The translations under genes and the position numbers were made by a program. From assembly GCA_937930235.1 (NCBI GenBank), contig CALGLJ010000068.1, positions 1 to 32,896 on the forward strand: 32,896 bases of DNA. Reading direction: 5' to 3'. The notes under the pieces are model-generated. The model ran no database searches and had not been told where the DNA came from. It saw nothing but the letters and a program-made list of their open reading frames with translations. The DNA comes from an uncultured Verrucomicrobiales bacterium. GTDB lineage: Bacteria > Verrucomicrobiota > Verrucomicrobiia > Verrucomicrobiales > Akkermansiaceae. This document shows, piece by piece, positions 1 through 7,469 of the stretch (within the stretch, counting starts at the first letter, position 1; each line of letters opens with the position of its first letter).

Positions 1-1
1 C

Positions 2-139
2 TTGAGTGAGTTACGTCTAGTGAGAGTGCACTTTGAAATCGATGGCGAATTTGTTGTTGGTTATGGATTAGACTTTGATGGTAAATATTTCAATCTCCCC
101 TATGGTTGGGGGCTGAAACCTTTAGTGATTCAAATATGA
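2..139 (+). CDS. hpt: Hypoxanthine phosphoribosyltransferase, C-terminal end (partial)
   Basis: The frame is open from the window edge to TGA at 137-139, so only the last 45 codons are present. The residues include EFVVGYGLDFDGKYFNLPY, the closing stretch of HPRT-family enzymes, where the conserved form is roughly VGYGLDY...RNLPYIG. HPRT condenses hypoxanthine or guanine with PRPP to give IMP or GMP (purine salvage, cytoplasm). The catalytic PRPP loop lies upstream of the window, so the call rests on the C-terminal motif alone. Its stop codon overlaps the ATG of the next gene (ATGA, 136-139), so the two are probably translationally coupled. It could belong to a close phosphoribosyltransferase relative, but the GYGLDF...NLPY signature is quite specific. 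Confidence 0.75.
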   Translation: MSELRLVRVHFEIDGEFVVGYGLDFDGKYFNLPYGWGLKPLVIQI

Positions 140-1263
140 AATGCTCCATTGTGCGTGAACTCGATAATTTAGAAGCTCTCTCCCGAACGGGAGGAAATCT
201 CAACTGTACGGTTCTTCAGGGACTTGATTTACGCGAGACCAAATTAGATTGGGAAAATCTGGAGTGTGATGGGGCGATTTTTCTCGGATGTCATTTCCCA
301 AATGGTCGCTCAATTTGTGATCTTCAAGAGAAAGGTGCGCTGGTTTTTCCTGAGTTTAAGGGCCTTCCTTATCATTCTTATCGTCCGGAGCTATACACTC
401 GTGAAGAACTCATGGAAGGATGGACCGAAGAGGAAGATCTGAGTCTGGATAAGAGAATTTATGATCACTTTGTCAAATACGGGAAAAAAAATCCAGACAT
501 CGTAGAGGCTCTTGCTGAGCGTCTGCATGACCATGCCATTGATGATGCTCTCACAGATCTTCTTGAGGGTCGGGTTGAGAAAGACGGTCAGAAGAAAGTC
601 GTGGCCGTCATGGGGGGACATGGGACTCGGCGTGATGATGAATCGTATCGCCAAGTGACGCATCTGACTCGTCGCCTCACTGCGGAAGGATACTTTGTTG
701 CGAGTGGGGGAGGGCCTGGTACGATGGAAGCAGCAAACCTTGGTGCTTATTTGGCGGATTTGACCACCGCGCAGGTCGATGAGGTGCTTGATGCTCTCGC
801 AAAGGCTCCTCATTACACCAGCTCAGGCTATATTGAAGCAGCGCAAAAGGTGATCGATCAGTATCCGACTGGGCACACAAGTCTTGCGATCCCGACATGG
901 TTTTATGGTCATGAACCGACGAACATGTTTTCTGCTCATGTTGCGAAATATTTTTCGAATAGTATTCGAGAAGATGGGCTCCTTACCATTGCGACTCATG
1001 GCATTGTCTTTGCTCCGGGGAGTGCTGGCACGACGCAAGAGATCTTCCAGGATGCCGCGCAAAATCACTATGCAACTTCTGGCGAAATTAGTCCGATGGT
1101 CTTTCTGGGGACGAAGCGCTATTGTGAAGAGACCCAACTCTGGCCCTGTATTCAACAGTTAGCAGAAGGGCGAGATTATGCCAAATATCTCTGCCTGAGT
1201 GATGAGGTGGAAGAGGTGATTGCCTTTATCAAGGAACATCCCCCCATGAAAAGTTCCGGTTAA
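136..1263 (+). CDS. LOG-like Rossmann-fold nucleotide-binding protein (possible nucleotide hydrolase)
   Basis: This 375-residue protein starts at the ATG that overlaps the hpt stop codon; a TTG 30 bases upstream is also in frame but less likely. The Rossmann-like core covers about residues 153-330. It has a glycine-rich start (VVAVMGGHGT, 155-164), GGGPGTMEAANLGAYLAD (191-208) and PGSAGTTQE (294-302). The last two match the GGGxGxMxA and PGGxGTxxE motifs of the LOG/'lysine decarboxylase' superfamily, which binds or hydrolyses nucleoside monophosphates (cytokinin-activating LOG, PpnN). The second glycine of PGGxGT is serine here. Residues 1-150 are a separate domain that begins with a pentapeptide-repeat-like stretch (near 24-52). 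Coupling to a purine salvage gene suggests nucleotide or nucleobase recycling, which is inference. It has no signal peptide. Confidence 0.7.
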   Translation: MKCSIVRELDNLEALSRTGGNLNCTVLQGLDLRETKLDWENLECDGAIFLGCHFPNGRSICDLQEKGALVFPEFKGLPYHSYRPELYTREELMEGWTEEEDLSLDKRIYDHFVKYGKKNPDIVEALAERLHDHAIDDALTDLLEGRVEKDGQKKVVAVMGGHGTRRDDESYRQVTHLTRRLTAEGYFVASGGGPGTMEAANLGAYLADLTTAQVDEVLDALAKAPHYTSSGYIEAAQKVIDQYPTGHTSLAIPTWFYGHEPTNMFSAHVAKYFSNSIREDGLLTIATHGIVFAPGSAGTTQEIFQDAAQNHYATSGEISPMVFLGTKRYCEETQLWPCIQQLAEGRDYAKYLCLSDEVEEVIAFIKEHPPMKSSG

Positions 1264-1273
1264 ATGAAGAACG

Positions 1274-1305
1274 AAAAGGCTGCGATTCGTTGAAGAATCG
1301 CAACC
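1274..1305 (-). terminator. Rho-independent terminator of the small heat-shock gene pair
   Basis: Read on the minus strand, an 11-bp stem with one G-T pair (arms at 1295-1305 and 1278-1288) closes a 6-nt loop. It is followed by TTTTCGTT. It lies 37 bases past the stop codon of the second sHSP gene, in the gap between convergent genes. It may also slow transcription from the left-hand gene, but there is no T-tract on the plus strand. Confidence 0.65.
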
Positions 1306-1341
1306 TGATCGCACGCATCAATATGAGGTGTCGGATTTTGT

Positions 1342-1743
1342 TCAGTTGGCCAGAATGTCGATGGTGCGCTTGGCCATCTCGGGTCGTTTTTGTAATCCCA
1401 GATTGAGAATCCCGTCTTTCAATGTGGCGGAGATTTTAGAGGTGTCATAATCAGCGTGGACATTGACTTTGAGTTGATATTCCCGCGCTTCATCTTCTTG
1501 TTCGCCATAGTGTTCATGAGCGGGGCGATTCCGCGTTCCATGTATGGTGAGAAGCCGGTCTTCCAGATCGATCTTGAGGTCTTCTTTCGAGACGCCGGGG
1601 AGAAGGACTGATAATTGCAGGCCAGCTTCGGTGGTTTGTGTTTTGAAGCGTGGTCGTTCTTGGCGCAGAGGGTCGTTCACAGTGGGAGTTTCCGCTTCGG
1701 GAGAGGGAGCGGCGATTTCGTTTGGATGAGATTGTTCAGACAT
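1342..1743 (-). CDS. Small heat-shock protein (Hsp20/alpha-crystallin), distal copy
   Basis: A 133-residue Hsp20-family chaperone that would hold unfolding proteins in the cytoplasm until DnaK/ClpB refold them. Residues 1-32 are a polar arm rich in Pro and Glu. The alpha-crystallin domain runs from about 33 to 125, including LPGVSKEDLKIDLEDRLLTI and the A-x-x-x-x-G-I-L motif (ATLKDGILNLGL). The C-terminus carries an I-x-I oligomerisation motif (TIDIL). The N-terminal arm lacks the hydrophobic patch usual in sHSPs. It is 32 bases downstream of another sHSP gene in the same orientation, so the pair is probably one operon ending at the hairpin near 1290. The two proteins are clearly diverged, which suggests co-assembly or different roles rather than a recent copy. 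Confidence 0.9.
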   Translation of the reverse strand: MSEQSHPNEIAAPSPEAETPTVNDPLRQERPRFKTQTTEAGLQLSVLLPGVSKEDLKIDLEDRLLTIHGTRNRPAHEHYGEQEDEAREYQLKVNVHADYDTSKISATLKDGILNLGLQKRPEMAKRTIDILAN

Positions 1744-1775
1744 TATTCTATAGATTAGTGGTTTAAAGGGAGGGT

Positions 1776-2177
1776 TTATTGGATTTTGATTGTTTGAGTA
1801 GTGGGTTCGATCACTTCTTTTTTGGGAAGAGTGAGTTCTAAAATTCCATTTTCGAGTTTTGCGCTGATGGCATCCATTTGGATATCGTCTGGATATGAGA
1901 ATGTTTCTTCAAAGGACTCTTGGAAGGGGTGATTCTCGTCTCCCGCTTGAGCGGAAATTTTAATTTCGTCATCTTCGAGCGAGAGATGAATTTCTTCTTT
2001 TGTGAAACCTGGAATCTCGATTCTGAGCACATAGCTTTGATCAGATTCGTAGTCGTAGACTGACGCTGGTTGCGGCTGAGCGACGGATTCCAGACCTCGA
2101 ACCGCTTGATTGAGAAGGCGGTCGAAGTTTTCAATAAATCCAAGTGAATGAGGAGTAAGTCGATTTGTTAAGATCAT
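1776..2177 (-). CDS. Small heat-shock protein (Hsp20/alpha-crystallin), promoter-proximal copy
   Basis: A 133-residue Hsp20-family holdase. A short hydrophobic/aromatic N-terminal arm (LGFIENFDRLLNQAV, near 12-26) precedes the alpha-crystallin domain (about 42-126), with IPGFTKEEIHLSLEDDEIKI and the conserved AKLENGILELTLPK. The C-terminal tail has the I-x-I motif (TIKIQ). It is the first gene of the sHSP pair. The ATG at 2177 has no Shine-Dalgarno sequence. The region in front of it (2178-2229) contains no CIRCE-type inverted repeat (TTAGCACTC-N9-GAGTGCTAA), so HrcA control is not supported; I see no convincing sigma-32-type promoter either. Confidence 0.92.
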   Translation of the reverse strand: MILTNRLTPHSLGFIENFDRLLNQAVRGLESVAQPQPASVYDYESDQSYVLRIEIPGFTKEEIHLSLEDDEIKISAQAGDENHPFQESFEETFSYPDDIQMDAISAKLENGILELTLPKKEVIEPTTQTIKIQ

Positions 2178-2229
2178 ATTTTAGTATTATTTTTGGGTTA
2201 ACACCTCTTTCTATGGCAGGAAGCGAACC

Positions 2230-2264
2230 AAAAAACGCGATCCCTGTATCTATAAGGAATCGCG
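2230..2264 (-). terminator. Rho-independent terminator downstream of fumarase
   Basis: On the minus strand, CGCGATTCC (2264-2256) pairs with GGGATCGCG (2244-2236): 9 bp with one T-G pair around an 11-nt loop, followed directly by TTTTTT. It lies about 95 bases past the fumarase stop codon and about 53 bases before the start of the next minus-strand gene (sHSP). It therefore insulates the heat-shock pair from fumarase transcription. Confidence 0.75.
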
Positions 2265-2359
2265 GAGATTGGAGTCGTCGGAATTGGGTCAAATTGACAC
2301 ACAAAATGACTCGCCTTGGACAAAATGTCGGGTCGTTTGGGCTGCCGTGCCGTGGTGAT

Positions 2360-3985
2360 TTAGGTCACGGGGCACTGACTAATTTGTTTGAAGAAATCGT
2401 TCCCTTTATCATCAACGAGGATGAAAGCGGGGAAGTTTTCTACTTTGATCTTCCAGACGGCTTCCATGCCGAGTTCAGGGAAATCGACGACCTCTTGGGA
2501 GCGAATGTGTTCCTTGGCCAGTAGTGCGGCGGGGCCGCCAGCGGAGCCGAGATAGAAGCCGCCATGTTTCTGGCAGGCATCTGTGACCATCTGTGAGCGA
2601 TTTCCTTTTGCGAGCATCACCATGGAGGCTCCTTTGGATTGGAACAGGTCGACATATGGATCCATGCGGCCGGCTGTGGTGGGGCCGAAGGAGCCGGATG
2701 CCATACCGGCTGGAGTTTTGGCGGGGCCTGCGTAGTAGACGGGGTATTCTTTAAAGTAGTCAGGGATCTCACCGTCTTTCTCTAGGATTTCCTTGAGCTT
2801 TGCATGCGCGATATCACGGGCGACAATGATGGTGCCGGTGAGTGAGATGGCGGTTGTGACAGGATATTTTGAGAGAGTGGCTCGAGTGGCCTCCATGCCT
2901 TGATCAAGATCGATTTCGACGCCTTTGAATTTCCAGTCACGGTATTCTTCGGGAATGAAGCGGCCGGGATTGTTTTCTAATTTTTCTAAAAATATCCCTT
3001 CTTTGGTAATTTTTGCTTTGGCCTGTCGGTCGGCAGAGCAGGACACTCCGAGTCCAACGGGGCAGGATGCTCCATGACGGGGGAGGCGAATGACCCGGAT
3101 ATCGTGCGCAAAGTATTTCCCTCCAAATTGAGCGCCGATTCCGATCTTGCGGGTGGCTTCCAGAAGTTCAGCTTCCAGTTCATGATCGCGGAATGCTTGG
3201 CCATGTTCATTTCCCTTTTCGGGAAGTCCGTCGAGATATCGGGCAGATGCGAGTTTGACGGTTTTAAGGCACGTTTCTGCCGAGGTTCCTCCAATGACAA
3301 AGGCGAGATGGTATGGAGGGCAGGCCGAGGTTCCGATGGTGCGCATTTTTTCGATGCAGAATTCGCGCAGGCGTTTGGGGTTCAGCAGTGCTTTGGTTTC
3401 TTGGTAGAGGAAGGTCTTGTTGGCAGATCCGCCCCCTTTTGTCATGAAGAGGAAGTGGTATTCACTGCCGGAGGTGGCGTAGAGATCGATCTGGGCAGGG
3501 AGATTGGTCTTGGTATTGATTTCCTCAAACATGTTGAGGGGAGACACTTGTGAATAGCGCAGGTTTTCCTCTTGGTATGTTTTGTGGATGCCTTGAGAGA
3601 GCGCTTGGGCGTCGTCACCAGTAGTCCAGACGCTTTGTCCTTTTTTTCCCATGACGATGGCGGTTCCGGTGTCCTGACATCCTGGGAGAATTCCGTGAGA
3701 GGCGATTTCTGCATTCTTCAAGAGCATGAGCGCAACCATACGGTCGTTTTCAGTCGCTTCCGGATCAGCAAGAATGGAGGCTACTTGTTCTAAGTGGGAC
3801 GTGCGCAGTTTGAAAGAGATGGCTTTGATCGCTTCATTCGCAAGTAAAGTCAGTGCTTCGGGAGCGATTTCGAGAATCTCGCGTTCCCCGAGTTGGCTGA
3901 CTGAAATGTGCTCCGAGGTGAGAAGCTCGTATTCAGTCTGGTCCGGGGCGAGTGGGAAGGGCGGTTGGTAGTAAAATTCGGACAT
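2360..3985 (-). CDS. fumA: Class I (iron-sulfur) fumarate hydratase
   Basis: This 541-residue enzyme interconverts fumarate and L-malate in the TCA cycle (cytoplasm) and has the usual length for the FumA/FumB single-chain class. The three cysteines expected to hold the catalytic [4Fe-4S] cluster are all present: C103 in [10 protein letters not shown]222 in TSACPPYH and C316 in LGVSCSAD. These match the spacing of E. coli FumA (C105, C224, C318). The C-terminal domain has the conserved [16 protein letters not shown]. Class I enzymes are oxygen-sensitive; no class II fumC is seen in this window. The ATG lies 17 bases downstream of the DUF5069 gene, so the two are probably cotranscribed, and a strong terminator follows. 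Confidence 0.95.
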   Translation of the reverse strand: MSEFYYQPPFPLAPDQTEYELLTSEHISVSQLGEREILEIAPEALTLLANEAIKAISFKLRTSHLEQVASILADPEATENDRMVALMLLKNAEIASHGILPGCQDTGTAIVMGKKGQSVWTTGDDAQALSQGIHKTYQEENLRYSQVSPLNMFEEINTKTNLPAQIDLYATSGSEYHFLFMTKGGGSANKTFLYQETKALLNPKRLREFCIEKMRTIGTSACPPYHLAFVIGGTSAETCLKTVKLASARYLDGLPEKGNEHGQAFRDHELEAELLEATRKIGIGAQFGGKYFAHDIRVIRLPRHGASCPVGLGVSCSADRQAKAKITKEGIFLEKLENNPGRFIPEEYRDWKFKGVEIDLDQGMEATRATLSKYPVTTAISLTGTIIVARDIAHAKLKEILEKDGEIPDYFKEYPVYYAGPAKTPAGMASGSFGPTTAGRMDPYVDLFQSKGASMVMLAKGNRSQMVTDACQKHGGFYLGSAGGPAALLAKEHIRSQEVVDFPELGMEAVWKIKVENFPAFILVDDKGNDFFKQISQCPVT

Positions 3986-4002
3986 GGCGATAGTGATGAA
4001 TG

Positions 4003-4431
4003 TTAGAGTTCTCTTCCTTCATCGACTTCGATGTAGTCGAAGAAGGTGAGAATATCACTGCGGTCAGTGTGGGGAGCTTCTTTTTTTCGTTCCTCAAGCC
4101 GTTCGCTCATGTGATCACGAAAGCCGAAATTCTTGAGATAGCTGACAAACCAGTCTTTTTCAAAATCAGAACGAGTGATCCCATTTTCATGGGCCCAGGT
4201 GAGTGCTTCGGCATCGCTCGCTCCTTTCGAGATTTCTGCCTTGAGGTCATCATACTGGACGCCGAGAAATTGGCAGGTCCATTGATCCATGGCTTTTCCT
4301 AAATTGGCATGAAAATCAGGATGGAGAGATCCTGCTTCCATTAAGCGGACTTTATCACATAGGCGCGGGAAATAGAGGAGACCTTCGATTTCATCGAGAG
4401 GTGAACGTGGAATGGTAGAAGAATCTGACAT
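4003..4431 (-). CDS. DUF5069 domain protein
   Basis: A 142-residue cytoplasmic protein matching the DUF5069 family, which I associate mainly with Verrucomicrobia and Planctomycetes. Typical elements are the N-terminal [22 protein letters not shown], followed by a conserved acidic helical region and a W-x-x-E (ALTWAHENG) segment. The family has no established biochemical role that I know of. I chose the ATG at 4431; an in-frame TTG four codons upstream is less likely. It sits 17 bases before fumarase in the same orientation. Cotranscription is inferred, but no functional link is established. Confidence 0.8.
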   Translation of the reverse strand: MSDSSTIPRSPLDEIEGLLYFPRLCDKVRLMEAGSLHPDFHANLGKAMDQWTCQFLGVQYDDLKAEISKGASDAEALTWAHENGITRSDFEKDWFVSYLKNFGFRDHMSERLEERKKEAPHTDRSDILTFFDYIEVDEGREL

Positions 4432-4451
4432 GCTGTAAATCAAGCCGTGAA

Positions 4452-4467
4452 CTCGCTCTTGAGCGAG
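4452..4467. repeat. 16-nt inverted repeat in the divergent hupE/DUF5069 promoter region
   Basis: CTCGCTC-TT-GAGCGAG is a perfect 7-bp inverted repeat with a 2-nt centre. It lies 21 bases upstream of the DUF5069 start and 136 bases upstream of the HupE-like gene. The 2-nt centre is too tight for an RNA hairpin loop without opening the top pair, so a dimeric repressor site is a reasonable alternative. Confidence 0.35.
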
Positions 4468-4541
4468 AGTAAATGTTGGCTAGATTAGCCAAATGAAATG
4501 CTGCACGACGATTTTTCTCTTTCTAGGGGGAGCTTTTTGCT

Positions 4542-4568
4542 CACTTGGCGCACTTGACTCACTTGCGG
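4542..4568 (+). promoter_or_regulatory. Three tandem 9-nt direct repeats (CACTTG-N3) upstream of the HupE-like gene
   Basis: CACTTG begins at 4542, 4551 and 4560, exactly 9 bases apart (CACTTGGCG, CACTTGACT, CACTTGCGG). The array ends 34 bases before the ATG of the HupE-like gene. Regularly phased short direct repeats in a promoter region are typical of transcription-factor arrays. Which factor is unknown. Confidence 0.4.
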
Positions 4569-4602
4569 TAAATTAGCGATTGGAGCATCACTTTTTTAAG
4601 TC

Positions 4603-5667
4603 ATGAGATTCTTCTTCTTTTTTTTTCTGATATTGGAGCCGCTGTTTGGTCATGCGGTGAAGCAGACTTACGCAAAATTTACGAATGATGAGGATGGGTG
4701 GACTCTTCTGATCACTCATGACATTGGCTTAAATGGTGAAGATGCGGGTGATCCTGATGTGCCACAAAAACCACGGGATTATCTCTTTACGCTGAGCCCG
4801 GAGGAGCACGCTGAGCTGCGTGAACAATCACAAGAAACCCTACGTCGTGCCCTCAAGATTCAGCCTTCGAATTATAAAGTGAGTTTTCCCGATTACGATC
4901 AGACGCCCTTTGATTTTCCTGATCTCCGGATCGGAGGGGCGTATCTCCATGTGAAGCTGCAGGGCCCACATCCGAAAGATCAGGCTCTGACGCTCGAGCC
5001 TCTTCCGGGGCCGTGTCCTCTTTATGTAATTCATGAAGGGGAGACATTTCAAAATGTAAAAGTGGGAGAGAAGTATGCCCTCATACCGACAGGGCAAGGG
5101 GTAGGGGGAGGAGAGGGGAGAACTTCTTTTGATTTCAGCGGATTTTTAACAGTGGGCTTCCTCCATGTCCTTCCTGCAGGCTGGGATCATGTCCTCTTTA
5201 TTGTGGGTTTGTGTTTGCTCCAGCTGAAGTTACGCCCCGTTCTTTGGCAGAGTCTCGTGTTCACGGTGGCTCATTCCATCACCCTGGCCTTGGCGGCGCA
5301 TGGCGTTCTCCCAGCGGGTGGGAAGTGGGTCGAAGTGATCATCGCAGCGAGTATTGCGGCGGTGGGATTTTCTTCGATGAAAGAAGCGCCCTTGAATCCC
5401 TGGCGCATCGTGTTGGTATTTGGGTTTGGGTTAATCCACGGGATGGGGTTTGCCGGTGCGCTCGCTGAACCTCTCCAAGAAAGCTCCCAATTTTTACCAG
5501 CTCTCGCGAGTATGAACCTGGGCGTGGAGCTGGCGCAAGTGATTGTGGTATTTCTCGTCTTTGGAGTATTTGCGGTGATTTCGCGAGATCGTCCGCGCCG
5601 TTACCTCGCGCTGTTCGTAGGTTTGATTGGAGTGTTTCTCACCTTGAGCCGTATTTTTGAATGGTAG
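4603..5667 (+). CDS. HupE/UreJ-family membrane protein with exported N-terminal domain
   Basis: A 354-residue integral membrane protein. A phenylalanine-rich signal segment (MRFFFFFFLILEPLFGHA) is followed by about 155 extracytoplasmic residues. The membrane domain has about six to seven segments from residue 178 to the end. The first carries H188-x6-D195-H196 (HVLPAGWDH), the H-x(n)-D-H metal-binding signature of HupE/UreJ nickel or cobalt permeases. Further conserved sites are H224 (FTVAHSITL), GLIHGMGFAG (H279) and NLGVELAQ (305-312). The likely role is metal ion transport, but no hydrogenase or urease genes are nearby, so the substrate is open. Codons 5-8 contain a run of nine T residues (4618-4626). 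It converges on trmD with only 8 bases between them. Confidence 0.8.
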   Translation: MRFFFFFFLILEPLFGHAVKQTYAKFTNDEDGWTLLITHDIGLNGEDAGDPDVPQKPRDYLFTLSPEEHAELREQSQETLRRALKIQPSNYKVSFPDYDQTPFDFPDLRIGGAYLHVKLQGPHPKDQALTLEPLPGPCPLYVIHEGETFQNVKVGEKYALIPTGQGVGGGEGRTSFDFSGFLTVGFLHVLPAGWDHVLFIVGLCLLQLKLRPVLWQSLVFTVAHSITLALAAHGVLPAGGKWVEVIIAASIAAVGFSSMKEAPLNPWRIVLVFGFGLIHGMGFAGALAEPLQESSQFLPALASMNLGVELAQVIVVFLVFGVFAVISRDRPRRYLALFVGLIGVFLTLSRIFEW

Positions 5668-5675
5668 ATGCTCGA

Positions 5676-6353
5676 TCAAGAATCTGACAAAAGATCAGGT
5701 CGGTTTTCTTTCGTACGACGAATGGCTTGTTCTTTTTTCCAAGCCTCGATTTTGGCGTGATGGCCGGAGAGAAATACCTCGGGGACTTTCAGACCACGAA
5801 AGTCGATGGGCTTGGTGTAAGCGGGAGCTTCGAGAAGGGTGGGGTCTGAGAATGATTCATCCTCCGGTGAGCGAGCATCACCGAGAGCTCCTGGGATGAG
5901 TCGGATGAGAGCGTCTGAAACGACGGCAGCGGCCAGAGCTCCATTGGTGAGAACGTAGTCTCCGATGGAGAGTTCGAGGTCGACAAGTTCATCGATGACA
6001 CGTTGATCTACCCCTTCATAATGGCCGCAGAGCATAATGAGGTGGGCTTCGGTAGAGAGGTCACGGGCAAGTGCCTGTTTGAATACCTTTCCTTGTGGTG
6101 TGAGTAAAATGACGATGGTGTCATCACGTTTTAGCTCTGCAATCGCGGCAAAGATGGGCTCCGGTTTGAGGAGCATTCCCTGACCGCCTCCGCAGAGGTA
6201 GTCGTCTGTTTTACGGTGTTTATCAGTGGCCCAATCCCGGAGATTGTGTGCGTGGATTTCCACGAGTCCGGCCTGTTGAGCTCGCTTAATAATGCTTTCA
6301 TTCAGGGGGGAGAGAGCGATCTCAGGAAAGAGAGTGAGAATGTCAATGCGCAC
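5676..6353 (-). CDS. trmD: tRNA (guanine37-N1)-methyltransferase
   Basis: This SPOUT-class enzyme uses SAM to methylate G37 next to the anticodon and so prevents +1 frameshifting; it is normally essential. The protein (225 residues) starts at GTG 6353, giving the standard MRIDILTLFPE. Family landmarks are GGGQGMLLKPEP (55-66), the knot segment LCGHYEGVDQRVID (108-121) and SIGDYVLT (129-136). The segment after that, normally GGELPAM, is NGALAAAV here. Asp147 in SDALIRLIPG, corresponding to the catalytic Asp, is kept. It is slightly shorter than typical TrmD (240-255). It is the last gene of aroK-queG-trmD, unusual in lying away from rplS/rimM/rpsP. Confidence 0.95.
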   Translation of the reverse strand: MRIDILTLFPEIALSPLNESIIKRAQQAGLVEIHAHNLRDWATDKHRKTDDYLCGGGQGMLLKPEPIFAAIAELKRDDTIVILLTPQGKVFKQALARDLSTEAHLIMLCGHYEGVDQRVIDELVDLELSIGDYVLTNGALAAAVVSDALIRLIPGALGDARSPEDESFSDPTLLEAPAYTKPIDFRGLKVPEVFLSGHHAKIEAWKKEQAIRRTKENRPDLLSDS

Positions 6354-6413
6354 GCAAGAAATTTAGCAGGCTCCTTCATTTTTAGCGATGACAAAGCGTT
6401 ATGGGGAGGGGGG

Positions 6414-7442
6414 CTACTTTTTAGCGCGTTCTTTGATCTGTTCGATGGCCCAGCGCGCATGTTCCGCGACGAGGGCGCTCTCTCTTTCGGCAGTGCGCTC
6501 AAGTGGAGCGAAGTCGTCGTCGTTCCCAGTATTACCGAGAGCGACACAGACATTGCGGAGGAAGCGATCTCGCTTGATTCGCTTGATGGGGGATTTCGCG
6601 AAGAGGGTGCGAAAGCGATCGATATCGAGAGTTAAAAAATCACGCAAACGATGGTTGAAAATTTCAGGGCGGGCATGGAGACGGGCTTCGCGTGAGACCT
6701 GAGCAAATTTATTCCAAGGACAGGCCTCTAGGCAATCGTCACAGCCGTAGATGCGGTCTCCCATGGCTTTCCTAAATTCGAGAGGAATGGCTCCCTTATG
6801 CTCGATCGTCAGATAGGAAATGCAGCGGGTTGCTTCCATTTTTTGCGGCCCGGTGATGGCTTGAGTGGGGCAGGCATCGATACAGGCGGTACACTTTCCG
6901 CAGTGATTCTTCGCGGGGGAATCAGGAGCGAGTTCTAGCGTCGTGAGCAGTTCGCAGAGGAAAAACCAAGTGCCGAGGCGTTTGTGAATCTGCACCGTGG
7001 ATTTCCCATTCCAGCCAAGACCAGCAGCGGAGGCGAAGTCACGTTCGAGAATTGGTCCGGTATCGACATAGTAGCGTTGGGAGCCTCCCATGTCTTGGAG
7101 GGCGAGATCGAAGTCTTTCAGTTTTTCCTCAATGATTTCGTGGTAGTCGTCGTTCCAAGAGTAACGTGCGATACGGTAATCCGTTGGGGTATTTTCTTTA
7201 GATGGAAGATAGTTGAGTGCTAGGGAAATGACTGATTTACAGCCTGCTAAGACCTTGCGAGGATCACATCGGCGTTCTTGGTTTCGTTCGAGCCAATGCA
7301 TATCGCCGGCAGATCCATTTTTGACCCATTCTAAATAGTCGTGAGCATGAGGAGCGCGGGTGGCAGGGGCGATGCGGCAGTCATCAAAGCCGAGCTGTCT
7401 GGCAACGAACTGAATGTTGGATTTCTTGATTTCGGGAGACAA
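6414..7442 (-). CDS. queG: Epoxyqueuosine reductase
   Basis: QueG carries out the last step of queuosine synthesis, reducing epoxyqueuosine to Q at position 34 of GUN tRNAs (Asp, Asn, His, Tyr) with a cobalamin cofactor. The protein has 342 residues. The substrate-binding motif YVDTGPILERDFA is at 125-137, with the conserved Asp127. A ferredoxin-like domain follows, with two clusters of cysteines: CGKCTACIDACP (181-192), and CDDCLEACPWNKFA (234-247) together with C207. This is the arrangement expected for two [4Fe-4S] centres. The C-terminus has a HEAT-like helical repeat region, as in QueG. The start is TTG 7442 (no earlier ATG fits). It lies 27 bases after aroK and 60 before trmD, so the three are probably cotranscribed. 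Confidence 0.95.
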   Translation of the reverse strand: MSPEIKKSNIQFVARQLGFDDCRIAPATRAPHAHDYLEWVKNGSAGDMHWLERNQERRCDPRKVLAGCKSVISLALNYLPSKENTPTDYRIARYSWNDDYHEIIEEKLKDFDLALQDMGGSQRYYVDTGPILERDFASAAGLGWNGKSTVQIHKRLGTWFFLCELLTTLELAPDSPAKNHCGKCTACIDACPTQAITGPQKMEATRCISYLTIEHKGAIPLEFRKAMGDRIYGCDDCLEACPWNKFAQVSREARLHARPEIFNHRLRDFLTLDIDRFRTLFAKSPIKRIKRDRFLRNVCVALGNTGNDDDFAPLERTAERESALVAEHARWAIEQIKERAKK

Positions 7443-7469
7443 GATTCGGGAAAAAGGGGTGAGGAGTTT

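Noticed and set aside
391-813. Minus-strand 140-codon frame inside the LOG-like gene
   Set aside because: It is antisense to a gene with clear motifs and has no recognisable protein features.
2178-2229. CIRCE or sigma-32 heat-shock element before the sHSP genes
   Set aside because: I looked for TTAGCACTC-N9-GAGTGCTAA and for a CTTGAA/CCCCAT pair and found neither.
2165-2524. 119-codon plus-strand open frame
   Set aside because: It runs through the sHSP promoter region, the fumarase terminator and the antisense of fumarase. No domain or start signal supports it.
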